DNA from: Prinia subflava
Lineage: Eukaryota; Chordata; Aves; Passeriformes; Cisticolidae
Length of the DNA stretch: 64,000 nt
Assembly (NCBI RefSeq): GCF_021018805.1
Contig: NC_086247.1
Coordinates: forward strand, 149,819,285 to 149,883,284
Direction of reading: 5' to 3'
Position numbers and translations under genes: made by a program. The notes under the pieces are model-generated. The model searched no databases. It saw only the letters and a list, made by a program, of their open reading frames with translations, and was not told the origin of the DNA. The stretch's first letter is position 1. The number at the start of each line of letters is the position of its first letter. This document shows, piece by piece, positions 10,613 through 24,943 of this stretch.

Positions 10613-13260
10613 AACCTTTTGATGTTAGTGAGTGATGAGAGGTGGGACATGTCAACAGTAGCAGGGCTTCACTTTTGATTGTTCTGCTGTTTCACTTGAG
10701 CACAAGAGTGGAACGGGATAAAAGGTGGCTTTGCCCTTATCTGGTTACCCATTGTGAGCACTCTGTTCTCCAGTATCCTGCTGCAGCATTCCTGCCAATA
10801 GGGCCATAGAGGCTTGGTTTCCATTTCAGTTTCACTGGTTGTCAGAGAGTTTATCTGTGAAACAGATATAACAACAGCTAATCTCGTGTTATGGTTCCGT
10901 GGCTGTTTATAACTCCTATTAATAGCAACCGTGGAAAGCCTGAGAGTGGATTTTATAGAGCACTGGGGTAACCAGTTACTGCACATTCCCCTGAGGCTAC
11001 GTAGCATCAAGTGTAGCAGCTTGTCCTTTCCAGACTAGGTCATGATCATCTTAACTCTGGCATTCCCTATCTTTTGGGGATTTGACTTCCTGCATGCTCT
11101 TGGTAATTCTTTCTGAGACATGATTCGGAAGCAATTGATTTTGCTCTATGATTTATGCTTACAAAGATTCCAACTGATTTGCAAGAGGCTCCATAATTAG
11201 GCTCTGCCCTGTGCACCAGCTCCAGTGAGGATTTCACAGCACTTAAAAGGGATTGGCTGGAGTTTCACTGGAGGGGAATACGATGGGTCCATGATGCTTT
11301 GATTAAATCTTAGAGGTTCATATTTTTAAATGCTTCTAAATGTTCAGCATTCTCATTCCAACTGCTGGTACCCATTTTTAAAAGTGTGTGCTTTATCCCC
11401 TAAATGTGGGAAATGTTCATGTAATACCTGATTCAGTTAGGCATTGACAATTGTCACATATAAAAAGGGACAACAAACACTTTCTTACTGATAGGTGCAT
11501 GATGGGGTTGCTGAGTTAATTAGAGCAATGGTCGATACATGCCACGTTAGTGACACAGTTGTGGTTTCCCATGAGGCACAGAAAACATGGGAAGGTATTT
11601 GTCTACCAATTCTGGGGGAACCAGCTGATGAGCTGTGAGAAAGTCCTGGCTTTGTGGAGGATGAAGCGGGATAAGAAAGTCATGACAAAGACCTTAAACA
11701 GCCCTTGGCAAGGACTTCAGGTCATCTTGGCACACGGGAGCAGTAATTTATTCCAGGAGTCACTGCTGAAATCATTAGTGTGAGCTATGGAATAAAGCAA
11801 TAGTATGAATAAAGGCAGTAGAATCTGGCCTAATTGAGAAACAGAAAAGGAGGAGTGAGGAACACAAAAGGTCTTGTGAGTGCAATGTCCTGTCATCTGA
11901 GTCAACTGATAGTCATGGTAAGTAGCCATCTAATTTATTTTTTAGAGGACTCTTCATGGGAAAAACCTGCTGACTGCTGGAAAAATAAAGTCAAAACGAT
12001 TAAGAATTGCAATGAGAAATTCTAGTCACTGCCTAATTCTGTGTCTTTCATTTCAAATTGCGTAAATGGTAACTTAGCTTTTGGCCTCCTGCCTAGAGAA
12101 GCACCTGAGAACACATCATTGCATCATCACTGAGAGTCTATTGGCCTTTTTTAATTATGGGCTGGCTGTGGAAAGTGAAGTGGCTTGGTTGGTTAAGGCT
12201 GATACTGGACCCTACTAGCAGTGACTACCACAAAAAATGCTGGCAAGGAAACCACAGGCACTCTTTGAAGCCTTTGGAGCTATGACTCTTCCACTCGCAC
12301 CATTTGTCTATTTGAAATTTCATTCACGAGGCTGCTAGTGCAACCTGAGAGTGTCAGGAATGTGAAAGAGCATTTTTCATGATGTGATGTGGTCTGTGTG
12401 GCTGGAAGTGGAGAGACCAGAGTCAAAGTGGGGAGGTTTGAGGAAGGAACAAGGAGAGATTTATGAAAGGCATCTGTGAATTCTGTACGCAAACTATGAG
12501 GGGAAAGTGTAGATGGAGGAAATGGTAAGGCAGAGAAAAGGAAAATGGACTACAAAAAGAGGAGGAAATAGGAAATCCTTGAAGAAAAGCTGCTAACAAC
12601 TTTTGACATTTCAATCCTAGTGTCTTTTCCCTTAGAATTGCAAATGTAGGGTGGTCTTCAGCATCCAGTTGCTGGAGAGCTGCAAAGAAACTTGGTGACC
12701 TTTGTTGGGAAAAGGAGCTTTAGATATTGGAAAAGCAGAGATGATTTAAAGGAATTCTGTGGCTGTCCTAGGAAATAGTATTTTTGTCTTCTCCAATTGT
12801 CTCTTTTGCTGCCTGTGTAATACAAAGGAATCCAGTTCTGAATGCACCAGGGGCTCCATATAACTTTGCTTTCCTGAACATGTAATGCAACACAGGTGCT
12901 TCTGCTTGACTGGTTTCTGGTGATTCCCAAAGCCAGAGGCACTGGCCACCCACCAATAGTTTGGAGCAATATCCTCCACTTTTCACTGTAGAATTTGTAT
13001 TCCAGTGAAAAGGCCATGAAAAATGTTCCCTGATAAATATCTACAAATAACAGAAGTGTCTCAGCATCAGGAAGAAGCACTTATGTAGGACAGCCAGGAT
13101 GAAATTGAGCTTAATAAAAATATTTGATTGTGAGATCAAGATAATTCGGTAATCCTGTCAAAACTAGTCTCGTGCTGGGTTCTGTACAAAAAGTAGTAGG
13201 AAGTGACCCACAGCATAAAGATCTACAGTTTTAAGTGTCAAAGGAAATATAATTTCCTGT

Positions 13261-13355
13261 GGAAAACTGAAGCACAGAAAGAGTAATTCAACTGAAATTA
13301 CACAGACAATTTCTGGCACGGCCGGGGCTACCTAGTCTGCTCTCTTTCCAGTCCA
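13261..13355 (-). mobile_element. MIR-like SINE relic, antisense
   Basis: The plus strand reads 'aactgaagcacagaaagagt', then 'aattacacagacaatttctg' and 'gcacggccggggctacctag'. This is the order of the reversed MIR segment (gaggcacagagaggttaag, then a cacacag block, then gcagagccgggat). It is strongly decayed. Confidence 0.55.
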
Positions 13356-15186
13356 AGGCTACCCTTTAAGAGCTTGAAAATCAACCTGGTAAAGGCACAG
13401 GAAGGGCTGTGGTGTGATAAGTTGTGTACCCCTCCTGGAAGACAGGCAATGTCCATAATTCCTGGCCCTATCCCCCAGCCATCAGGAAGAGAAGCTTGGT
13501 GTGGCTCGGAGGGATGCGGGAGCTCAGCGCTGTGAGCAGACACAAAGGGCTCACGGAGCGTGCACGATGGCCTCATGCAACCACCGAGCAATCGTTTGTT
13601 AGAAAGGTGCCAAGTGTGAAAACGTAACCGAGGCTGGGTCAGTGGGTCAGCGGGAGGCCTACGCTTGTTTATTTTTGGATTTGCCATCCCAGCAGGATCC
13701 TGCTGAACTGAGATTCTCTCAGAAGCCGTTCCCAACCTAAAGCCTGTCCCAAGCCACCAACTTAATGAGTGCCAGGGCTGTCGTGCACAGCAAAGATGTG
13801 GCTGAAGTGGAAGCAGAGAGGTGCAGGGCTCTCAGATGAAGATGTGTGGGCAGCAGGCCTGTCACAGCAACAGAGTGCTGAGTGCTCCAGAGACTGATAT
13901 GCCCTGTTAATTCAATTAATTGCTTCTTCAGCTTGGTTGAGAGATCAGCCTGTGAAATACAAATATCTCAAGCCAAACAATTTTTTCTTGTCTGCTATGG
14001 GTAAAGTGTTCTACGCATGGCTGTCTGTCAAGTGTTCAGCTGCAGCACCTGCATTTTGATGTTCCCAGGTGATTTTCTCCAGGCTTCACAGGACAGCTAT
14101 CCTGCATTTCACTTCCCCTTGGGTCAGTAAACGAAATATTTTCCTTGCATACTTGTGTTATGTTTAGTTGGGGATATATTTATGACTGGTACAAATCAAA
14201 CTGGTATTTAGAGATGGTGATAAAGCTGGAAAACAGCATGGCAGTGTGTTGGTCCAAGCATCCCTTGCAATGCTTTGCCCCTGGCCAGTCATCCCACAGC
14301 TCCACGCAGCAGGAACACTCTCCATCCCATTTGCATGCAGGGGAGGCTTTGAACAGCCTGAATTTTCCCCTTGGCTGAAGGCCCTGCGCAAGATCCACAC
14401 ACAGTTTAGGTTCTTTATGCATTAGCTTTTACCAGAATAGTTAAATAATTAAGACAGTCCACTGGCCAATATACTGATAAATGAATTATTCGGGCTTCCA
14501 TTGGCTCCTATTTATGTGACCATGTGAGTTGTTGTTTGCAAGTATTTAAACAGCTCCAGCTACAAGTGGGACTGGCGGAGTCATGGAGGGATGGTACTTT
14601 TAGGGAGAGTTGGGTTTTGGCCTGGTGGGGAGCCCCGAGCTCTCTCCCTGAGGAGGGATTTGTGGTTCAGGGGTTGGGTTGTATTTGCAGGGAGCCTGCG
14701 CCTGAGACAAAACCAACAAGCAGCTCTTAGGACACCTGCTTGACCTGTATTGCTTTGATTTAAGGAAATTAAACTCTACCCCATAGAGAAAGATCTGGAT
14801 CCTGCTGCTTTTGGGAATGTTATTTCAATGTACTTGTTCAGTGAGTTGGCCTGGTAGTTTACAATTCAGAAACCCCGGAGCAATTGTGAATTGTGAGGGA
14901 AGTACACTATTCATTATCTGCTGTCAGGCATTCATCATGCCAGCATAAGCTTCAATCCTCTCATCAGGATGCAGAACATTACTTATGACCAGTCACAGGC
15001 CATGAATAATGGCTTAACGAAATGAACAGTTCCCCAGCAATTCAGATCCAGGTTTGTTAATCAAAACTATTCAGAGCCAGATTCTGGCACCTCCTCAAAC
15101 ACTCTGAATAACACCTACCCCCAGTGCACCCTCTTTGGTTTTAATTGTATTTATAGTTAACAAACTTTTTTACAAATTTTTAATTT

Positions 15187-15198
15187 TTTTTTTTTTTA
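15187..15198. repeat. Short homopolymer T tract
   Basis: A run of about 12 T within an AT-rich interval. No element could be assigned around it. Confidence 0.75.
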
Positions 15199-15787
15199 AT
15201 CTGGCTGACCTTACCCAACAAGCTCATGGAAAAGCTGAAGTTTGCCTGCACCAGAATAAGTAGTTCTTGTCTCATTTTGCATTAGCACTTGCTGTAGAAA
15301 ACCACTTTGGCAGTGATGACAAATCTGCATGTCTTTTCCAGATGGGATTTCCATGCTGGTCAGCACCTAAGCACTGCCTAAAGCTAAGCACTGACTCAAA
15401 CATATCTTTTATTCTTTATGTGGGGAATGTAAGTCGAGTGACATATTCTTTATGGGACCTCATGCACAGCAGTAAAATGGCATGGCCGTATTCATCCATG
15501 TGTAGGATTAGGCCCTGTTCTGGTTGGTCTTTCACACCAACAGCAGTTCTCTCTTCTATATTGCCAAACACACTTCAGGCTGCTGGAAAGTGGAATATAG
15601 CACTGTATTTGCAACCCAGTCCCCAAGTATTCCTCTACAAATGTTCAAAGCAGTTGGTAGCTCAAACTCTCTTCCCCAGTCGTAGGAGGCATCTTTAATT
15701 TTTTTGGTATTCTCAACTGTGCCAAGGAAGCTGGTACTTCATTTCCAGAACCAGGGACTGATTAAGTTGGAACTTTTTTCACATGGG

Positions 15788-16050
15788 GAGATAGTGATGG
15801 GGCAAGGAGAAATAGTTTTAAACTCAAAGAGAACAGGTTTAGATTAAATATTAGGAAGAAATTCTTCCCTATGAGGATGGTGAGGCCCTGGCACACGCTG
15901 CCCAGAGAAGTTGTGGACTGCCCATCGCAGGAAGTATTTGAGGCCAGGTTGGACTGGTCTCGTGGAAGGTGTCCCTGCCCATGGCAGGGATGAGATGGTC
16001 TTTGAGATCCCTTTCCACCCAAACCATTCTATGATTCTGTAACTCTATGA
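15788..16050 (+). mobile_element. CR1 LINE 3' fragment
   Basis: Contains 'attaggaagaaattcttccc', 'gaggatggtgaggccctggc', 'ctgcccatggcagggatgag' and a 'ctatgattctgtaactctat' tail. About 260 bp, 5'-truncated, no coding part. Confidence 0.93.
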
Positions 16051-19000
16051 TTTCATTCATGGAGAGGTTTCTGAGCAGTTGGTATAAGGTAAAGGTGGAA
16101 ATATTCAAGTGAGTCTTGTATCTCCGATAATCTCTTGGCATTGTAAATCACAGCCTTGGCTGTCACTGCATGTATCGAGTTAAGACCCCCAGGAGTGGTT
16201 CCCCAGTGATGTTTTGGGGTATGGGACTACCAGCAGATGTGGAGGTGTTAAGGATATGTCCAGGATCCTCAATGCATTCCTACTCCTCTAATATTCTTGG
16301 GATGAAACTCCCCATGAGACTCTCAGGGATGTAGTTACCGACTTCTATTGTGGTCAGATTCCTTTATGTGTTTGAACAGAGCTCTTTATTTCACTTTACA
16401 TATTCATTCTTAAAATGCTTTTCAGGGCATAATCTTCCATAACCAGTTCTTCTTCCTTAGGATCATATTTTGGGAAACAGCCTCAGCAGTTTCACCCCTG
16501 GAGTGTATCTCCCCATGTGATTAAATGTTCGTCCCTTTGTGTGGGTGAATCAGGGTTCACAATGAGGAAGAAAATACCCTGTGGATCCATGTCAGAGGAT
16601 CTCTCTATCAGCAACGTCTGGTGCAGGGGAGGCAGGGCTTGCTCTGGGTTTTTTTTCCACCAGATTACATTTTGATGCACTAGCTGCAAGGAGTGGGAAG
16701 GGAGGGAGCAGGCAAAAGAGGGAAAAAAAAAGAAAAGGCTCTCAGCCAGAGGAAAACCAGGAGTGCTTATCTCTCGCTCTCCCTCTTCTGCCTTGCATTC
16801 ACTGCCGTCAGCTCTTCATCATCTCTTTCTGCCCTCAGGGGTATAAATGTTGGCATCTGTAGGGGAATAACCCAATACAGGGCTTCGTCTCCTATTGGAA
16901 GTTTTTCAGCAAATTTTCATTTTGGCCATTTCTTTTGTCAGGCATTGTATGTTCTTTATTTGAGAAAACAGAGGGAAAAATGCAACCCAAACAACATTTC
17001 AGTTTCTCCAGCAAAGTTTCTATTTTGATTTATTGAAAACTTGTCCAACCAGTTATTTATATTTTATCTGTGAAAGACTCAAAAAATTTCATCTGAAACA
17101 GATATTTCCATGGAAACGTCCATCTTTGATGAGATGTCGTTCCTCAGATGTTTCAGCTGAAGAATTTTGTCAGTTCTGGCAGAGAAAAAAAGAGTGGGGG
17201 ACAGAACAAAGACCAAGCTCTCAGGAAAACATGCAATGCTTCAAGTTAATGGGCTAAAATGTCAGCTGGTAAACTGCCATAAAGCCAGAGAAGTCAACCA
17301 GTCGACCCGAGTCAATGGAGCTATGCTAATTTACACAGAGGATCTGGCCTTAGATTTTAATAGAACCAGCCTAGCAAGCTGTTTCTCTGCTTACCCATCC
17401 TCCTCCCTTTTTAATAAGCTCTCAGTCATACTTGGCCTATCCTTTAATAATTCACCCTTCTCTCTTCATGATCCCTCTTTCCTCTCTGGAGATAATGGGA
17501 TGGGATTTTCTGCTTGCAGCCCTCACAGAAATATTATAGGCAGGTTAAACTCTGCACAGCTGGCTACTGGCTTCTAAATATCCCTCGTGCCTCTTCCTGG
17601 ACTCTGATATCCATCTTCTCTTTGGTCTTTACTTAGCCAGTGCCAGCTGACTTCAGTGCAGTTTGCCATATATTACGACGCGGCGCATTGTGCTGTGATC
17701 TATAGATCCCGGGATCTTGAAGTATTAAGCTCACAGAGCAATCAATTACTGTAATGGGAGTTGTGTGTGTCTGGCTGTGATTCTGGAAAACAGATCTATG
17801 AGATAGCTCCAGGACACAATCCAGCCTCTGGACCAAGAGGCTCCTCTGCTGTAGAAGTTTTTCTAGCTCAGGGCCAAACACAATTGGCAAGATGCACGTT
17901 ATGTTTTTTGTGTTGTTCTGTGTAACTACAGTATGAATGACCATGTGTAACTGCTCAGACCTATGTAATATGTAGCCATACTAAATAAATACTCATGATA
18001 ACTCATGCAAGTTTCTTACCCTGTTCCCTTAAATTTTTTAAGACCCACCAGACTACTTTTCTTAATCTAGTTCTAGTTTCTCGGTGACCACGTTGTTCCC
18101 TCTTTACTGCTTTGGTTAAGCACAACAGAGAAGTGTTGATGCAGAAACACTCCCTTGCAGACCCTAAAAGGCTCGAGCATCTTGGAAGATCCTCATTGAA
18201 AAAGGAGTGACACCTGATTGTCTCCCATAGAAGTAAATAGTTCTCAGTCCCCCGAGAATGTGAGCCCTTATTTTCAGTGAAATATTTCAGATAATTCAGT
18301 TATTTGTACCCGCTCTTGTTCACGTGGAGGAGTGAAGATACCATGCAGACTCTGAGATGTGATGATTTCTCAGACACCCAGAGCATGGAGCAGACCTTTT
18401 GCACACCTTTTCCCAGAGTAGCTGAGATGATGTTTGATTTTTCCAAGAGCTGCGTCTTCCAGAGAAATAAAAAGTAATGTGTGAGAATGGTTCCCTTACT
18501 GAAGCCCTGTGGACTTTGCATTGATTAAATCAGCGTTTTGGAACAACAGAAGTGTGATTGATGTCATTTGAATTTCAGCTCAGCATTTTGATTGGCAGTT
18601 TTGTGTAATGACTTTTCCTTATTTGTTGAGTTTAATTGATGGTTGTTGCATTTATTTCTAAAAAACGTTGCTTTAATTAAAAAAAATCTCTGCTCTATGG
18701 AAATTAATATTCCCCATCTATATGGCACAAAAGGGTGTGTGGCAAACATAGAGAATAATTAGTAGCTGTAGGAGGAGAACTTATGAGAAGATGATTATGA
18801 ATATGTAATAGAGGAAATAGACTACAAGGAAATTAAACCAATAAATTTATGAGTGAATAATTGACCTCTGAGTAAATATGAGCATTTTCTCAACAGCCAC
18901 TTGACGAGTTGTTAACCACTCAGTATGTCAGAATATTAACCACTCTTTTAACCAACCAGTTCTTTGCTGTTGGCAATGACTCGCTCTGAGGAGTTCCCTT

Positions 19001-22000
19001 CCTGTCTGCAGGGTGATTGCTTGCTGTGTGCACAGTGCCATAAACACACGTGGTGCCAAAGATTTTGGGCAGGTGGAAGAAAGGTCATGATCTGTTAAAC
19101 ACGTGTAAATCTACCCTTGGCCAAAGGAAATGTTTGCAGGGAATAATTAAATCTGCTGCAAAATGATGCTGTTCAAATTGAGAGCAAAATTTTATCAACT
19201 GCCACCAAATGAAGTCAGGTCTTCCCACCATTGGGGCATCAGCCCAAAGCTGAGATTTTCAGAATTGATGATGAAGTTTCTAAAGTTGATTTTCAAAATT
19301 TTCAAGATTTCCACTTTCCCTTAGATGTGGTGACAAACTAGGAATTGTGACTTCAAAGAATGTAGGCTAGAGATGTCATCTTGTTGCCAAGAATGTCCCA
19401 ATGTCCTCCAAGTGAGAGGCCTGACAGATGTGAGCAGATACATCAGCCAGAAAAATGGACCTGATGATGTTTGTATTTGAGAGAACATTCCCAAGAAACA
19501 CAGAGCACCCATGAGTAAGGGCTAGGCCTTAAACCTGAGTTGTGACATGTAGTAAGTGGTATCACAACTCCCTGAAGAAAGACTAGCTTTGAGGATTCAG
19601 AAATCATAATGATAGAAGATAAGATGGTGACATTTGTTTGTTGAGAAGCTTTTGTGTTAGAAGGGTCCCTGGGGAATGAGGTATAATGGATGTATATTGA
19701 GGATAAAGACTGTTTTCATTCCAGGGAGATAAGCTATTCCACCTTGTTAGGGACCAAATAAATTGTGAAATTACTGCCAGTTTTACACCAAATAAATTGA
19801 TAACAAAGATGTGATACCAGTGGAGCTTTGCATTTCCTCCTCCTTCCCATTAGCTGGTTAGTGCGCCAAACATTTTTTACATCCTAGAATAGAGGGCAAG
19901 TAGTTATCTACAAAATTTAATGATCAACTACAATATGTGACTGATTGAATCAGGAGGGTAGTGTGAAAGATGAGGTTCACTTGCTGGCCTTGGCCTCTTT
20001 GTTTGGCAAAGAGAGATAAGAAGACAAAGCTCAGTTTTATCAGAAGTTAACAAATTACTAAGTAGACGAGAATCTCAAATCAGCTCTTTATTTTCTGTGA
20101 TCCAAGTAATTCATGGACTGTGTTTGGATGTGGTAAAAGACCAAACATAATAAACTGCTTATCACCCCATTCATCTTTGCTGGAACGTGAAGTGGTGTTG
20201 GGAGGTGCTGTCTGTATCAGGGAAGAACCAGGCAGAGCCTATGGATAGGAAGGGAGGTGGGCACTGAGTTCTTTCTCCTGCTTGGAAAGTTCTCATCTCC
20301 AAAGCTGTAGTCTACATGAGCTCATGGACTCATTGTCCCAAGTTCCACCCTTGTCTGTCTTGCTGAAAGCCAGCAAGTTTGGGGAGTTAAGTTTATGAGC
20401 TGTAAGAATGAAATCAGAATCTCATCCCAAAGGAAAGAGGTGGATGTGCTCCTCTTCAGCACTGCCCTCAGCAGCAGTAAACACTTCTTTCCTTCTGGGG
20501 AAAGGAGAGCAACTCATAAAATAAAAGTAATCCAGGAAAAAAAGAGGTCCAGTAGGGTTTTCCATTATATACTGATGGGAAGGTTTTAAAGCATATAGCT
20601 GCAATAGTGAAATAGTTTTGAGCCCCTAGAATTTGCTTTCTATTGTTAGAATTATCCCTGGCACAACTTCTGGCCCAGGCCACCTGGACCTGTCCCAAAC
20701 GGTCTCAGCTGGTGTTTGGAAGTTGTTTCCCATGTTGTGGGTCTTTCCCCACGGGCAGTCTGGATGGAGTCACCCTGTTCTGGAGGCTGGAGGACTCTGA
20801 CACAGCTGGACTGTGGCAGTTGCCTTCTGGACCATAAAATGTCCCCTGGTCAAATTTAGTCCACTCCAAGATGAAGCCAAAACAGACATTCAGGGGAGAT
20901 CCTTCCTCAGTTTCCCCTTCAGCTAAGAACAGCTGGGGTAAGATTTGAGAGGGAGAGGGAAGGTGGGAGGTTTCTTACACAAATCATCTACATTAAAAAT
21001 TACAAGACTGTTTGGAAGACCTGACATGACTTAGGTTGAAGTTTAGTACTTTCTGGAGCATTCTGCTTTTTTTACAGTGTGTGTCAAAAATACAAGGCAC
21101 AATGGAGAGTTGGGATACAGGATCTGAGGGTATATGTTGAGGCTCTGTGGTTGTGCCCTGTTTCAAAACAAACAAACAGCAGCAAAGGCTTAAAGGTCAA
21201 GTTCAACCTGGGGGATAAGACTGAGATGCAAAAGGAGGGAGCAGCAGTGCAGACTCCAAAAAACCCCCATGCTTATGCACCTCTTCTAACTGGTAAAAAC
21301 ATATTGGTCTGGCTATAAGAACAAGCTCTGTAGAGATGAGGACGGGGTTGTGCAGAACTAGAAACCTGATGCTGCATGAATTTGATTCTGAAGCTCCTGA
21401 GAAGGGACTTCTGCCAAGGTGAATCTGGCTGTATGGGCAGGGAAAGTTAGAAACTAAGTGGGTACAGAAATCAAGAGATGCAAAGAGATTATCCATAGGA
21501 AGAGATTGGAAGAAGTACAGGTTAGCCTTTTTGAACCAAGATTAGCGATTTCTAAATTGTTAGATACTGTCTTAAATGTTCTGCATCCTAAAGCAGTGTT
21601 AAACATAGTGGGCCCATTTTATTTTTACTGACACAAATGGGAAATAAACCTCTCCACTCACTTGAGCTTCTACTGCATGCAAGATCAAAATCAGAGCCAG
21701 AGGCATTTGGAGTCTGAAAGAAATGTTTTTGTTTTTGATGTCTATTTTTGCTGCCTCTATTTAGAGCAAACATAGCCAGGGCTGCAAGTGAATACAGTGT
21801 CTCTAAAGAGGTGAGTTATTCCCAGCCAATCTGTAGTGGCAGAATGTGGTACCTTATGGGTTTAAAGTAGACCATCCTCATTAACTACAGGTTGGGCCAA
21901 ACCCCGTTAATTTCTACAGCCCCTCAGGGTGGAATTTAGCCCATTAGAACAAAGTGATAATATCATTGGAAGCTATTTTTGTGCCCTGTGCTGCAAGTTG

Positions 22001-24669
22001 GATACTATGATACAGTATAAACTAGCTAAAGCCAAGATGGTTTAGGCTTTTGGGCATTAAGTAGTTTCTTAGTATTTATCCATGCTTTTCTCAAGGGTTC
22101 CAAACAGTACTAATTAGTGTACATAAATGATGGCTGAAATTCAGGGAGAATTTCAGCAGCAGGTGTGTCAGGGGTACTTGTGGTGTCTTCAGAGGCAGGT
22201 CCTAAAGGGAATTGAGCTGTATCACGGGGTGGGATGTGGCGCAGTGATCGGTGGATTTATGAGTCGTGATTGTGGGAGGTCAGGGATATGGAGTGAAGCA
22301 AAACTAGGCAGGACTCCAGGCAGGATTCCTACTAAAGTCGCTATCATGGACCAGATAGGGCTGTCACATTGTGTGTCAACCCTTACCTGTTGTAAATTAG
22401 AACAGGAGAGTTTTAAGTAAAATATTAGGAAGAAATTCTTCACTGTGAGGGTGGTGAGGTACTGGCACAGAGAAGCTGTGAATTCCCCATCCCAGGAAGT
22501 GTTTTAGGCCAGGCTGGATGGGACTTTGAGCAATCTGGCCTAATGGAAGTTGTCCATGCCCGTGGCAGGGACGTTGGAATTAAATGGTCTTTAGGGTCCC
22601 TTCTAGTCCAAACTGTTCTGTGATTGTAAAACAGATGGGCAGACAAGGGGCACAAGGGGCACTGGGCAGCTAGGAAGCAGTTGACAAACCTGGTCTATGT
22701 GCTCCTTCTCAATCTGTCCTTCCACTGGTCGCTTATCTTGTGGCTTTTGACCATCTTATGTTCCTGCTACATGTCTCGTGAGCTCAGGAGAAACCAGTCA
22801 CTGCCGGGGTTCAGCAACACAAACAGGACTCATCCAGCTTGTCCCAAAGGTGCCCAGTGTTCCCAGCTCACTGTCCCTTCCTCCTGCTGAGGCGGAGCAG
22901 GTGAGGGTGACATGTGACAGTTTGTTGTTACCTGATGCTCCTCTGCTGTGTTGTTATCCCCGTGGCAATGCCAGTGATGATTTATTTGCCACCTCCCTGT
23001 GCCTGACGCACACCCGAGCCGTGCTGTGCCACGTTAGCTGCCTTTACACCTGCTGGATAATTGCCCTCTCGCTCGCTTCAAGATCGGGCATGTGAGCTTC
23101 AGCCAGGCTGGGAACAGCTCCACTGGAGCAAAAAATCCGGTTAAAGGGAGAAGCAGAGCGGCGGTGAGCTGCTGAGTCATTCCCCAGCCCTCCTCGGATA
23201 GCCCCACACCAACCAGAGGATCAAAGGTGAGGTGACCTTGTGCATCGGAGGTGAGGCAAAGTCCTCCTCGGGTGGAATGTGCATTAGCTCTGGAATGCAG
23301 ACAGGCAAACAGGCTGCCTCTATTAGCAGCTTTAGGCAGGGGTCTAAGATCGTCTGTCTAAGGGGAAAAAACTCCACATGTTTCCAAAACCCAGGGAAGT
23401 CAGTGGAAATACTCCCATCAACTGTGACTCAGGTGCTCAGAGAGAATATTCTTGGATCTCTTCTTCTGACCAGAGCTGTGGTTAGTCTGGGTGATGCTTA
23501 GTTTTGGTCCACTTTGTTCTGAAGCTGGGTGAAGCTCTTGGAAAGCCTCAAAACCTCTCTTTAATTTGCTAAATAGGAAACTTGCATCTCATCCTGTAAT
23601 TCCACAGTTCTCATTATGATCTCCAAAGAAACATTAAAATGGGTTGTGTTTCAAAGATTATTGTTCCTCATCCCATCTCCCACTCTGTTTATTTCAGTGC
23701 ACTAAATATCAAGGTTGTTATTTCTGGGTGTGAATCCCTGGTTCTGCCCTTGCTGATTTCTATACCCTCTTCTGGCCTTGGTAATTAAACTAAGCAAGCT
23801 TTTGGCTACTTTTGGAGGATTTTCTGGCAAGGCCTGTTTCACTGCCTTTTCACCTGGATCCAAAGCAACAAAGAGCCCAGTGCTGTTTGTCACCTCTCCT
23901 CCATTTCTCTGAAAGGTGTAGGACAGAGAACACAAAGGTGTTGGCCAAGATGAAAGAATGCCTCCTGTTGTCTGGTTCGATCCTGTATTTAGTTTTGGGC
24001 TCACAGGTGCTGCTACATGGTAAGATTCATCTCTCCTAACTTCAGATGTCTGCAACATGGACATTTACTTTTGAATAGTCATCCTGACTCCCTTTACAGT
24101 TCAGCACTGTATCTCATCCTAAAGCAGACATTTTAAACCCTTGCCCTATTGTGTTATGCCCTAAAAACCCCTGGTTGTCTTCCTGGACTCTAGTGGGGTC
24201 TATCAAATAAGTTCAGAGACAGACATCTACAGCTGAGGTATTCACATTTGGTCAGAGAGCCTCAGGTTCAGAGTGTAGTTTTTACTAGATCTCAGATTTT
24301 AAAACAAACCTTTGTTCAGTCTATTTTGTCTTCAGTAAATCACCTTTGGAGATGGATTACCCTTTTTCAAAGATATAATGTGAACTCAGTCCCTAACAGT
24401 CTGCAAAAGTCTGCAAAAGTCTGACTTTGTAGAAGTCATGCTTTCACAAGTTTCCTGTGTTGGAGCATACCTGTCTTTCCAACCATCCTCTAGGATATAT
24501 TTTTAACAGAATATAAATGGGATGGTTGTTCTTTCCACCATTTCTTGGGACACCACCACTGACCAGTGCATCCATGAACAAAGAATCCACCAGGGCAGAA
24601 AGCCCAGATGTGCTTCCACAGTCCCTAAAGGTACCCTGTAAGAAGGACATTTGACCAGGGCATGTAGTG
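16051..24669. other. Noncoding upstream flank, no gene recognised
   Basis: The only certain element is the CR1 copy at 22401-22627. A small CpG cluster with a nearby 12-bp palindrome lies at 17675-17716. A phrase at 17311-17352 resembles an old sauropsid dispersed repeat. The remaining open frames are short and have no recognisable domains. Confidence 0.6.
22401..22627 (+). mobile_element. CR1 LINE 3' fragment
   Basis: Contains 'attaggaagaaattcttcac', 'gtgagggtggtgaggtactg', a diverged 'ggccaggctggatgggac' block and the terminal 'ctgttctgtgattgt'. It carries many substitutions relative to the other copies. Confidence 0.92.
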
Positions 24670-24943
24670 TTAGGACAAGGGGGAATATGCCTAAATGGGC
24701 AGAGGCCAAGTTTAGATGAGATATTAGGAAGAAATTCTTCCTTGTGAGGCAGGTGGAGCCCTGGCACAGGGTGCCCAGAGAAGCTGTGGCTGCCCCTGGA
24801 TCCCTGGAAGTGTCCAAGGCCAGGCTGGACAGGGCTTGGAGCAACCTGTGATAGTGGAAGGTGTCCCTGCACATGGCAGGGGGTTGGAATGAGATCATCT
24901 TTAAGATCCCTTCCAACTCAAACCATTTCATGTTTCTGTGATG
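24670..24943 (+). mobile_element. CR1 LINE 3' fragment
   Basis: Includes 'taggacaagggggaatatgc', 'agatattaggaagaaattct', 'tggaagtgtccaaggccagg' and 'ggcagggggttggaatgaga', and ends in a degraded 'catgtttctgtgatg' tail. Confidence 0.93.

Larger units (their letters stand above)
5886..15787. other. Noncoding upstream flank, AT-leaning, no gene recognised
   Basis: Apart from the CR1 pieces at 6476 and 10452 and the T-rich tract at 9997, this stretch is single-copy sequence without a recognisable exon. The part from about 8500 to 9200 is AT-rich with TTAAT/ATTA-type words and few repeats, as is common in noncoding regulatory DNA. Conservation cannot be judged from one sequence. Confidence 0.6.

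Noticed and set aside
23974..23984. GGTTCGATCC resembling a tRNA B box
   Set aside because: No A box or cloverleaf at the right distance upstream, and the box itself is one base short of consensus.
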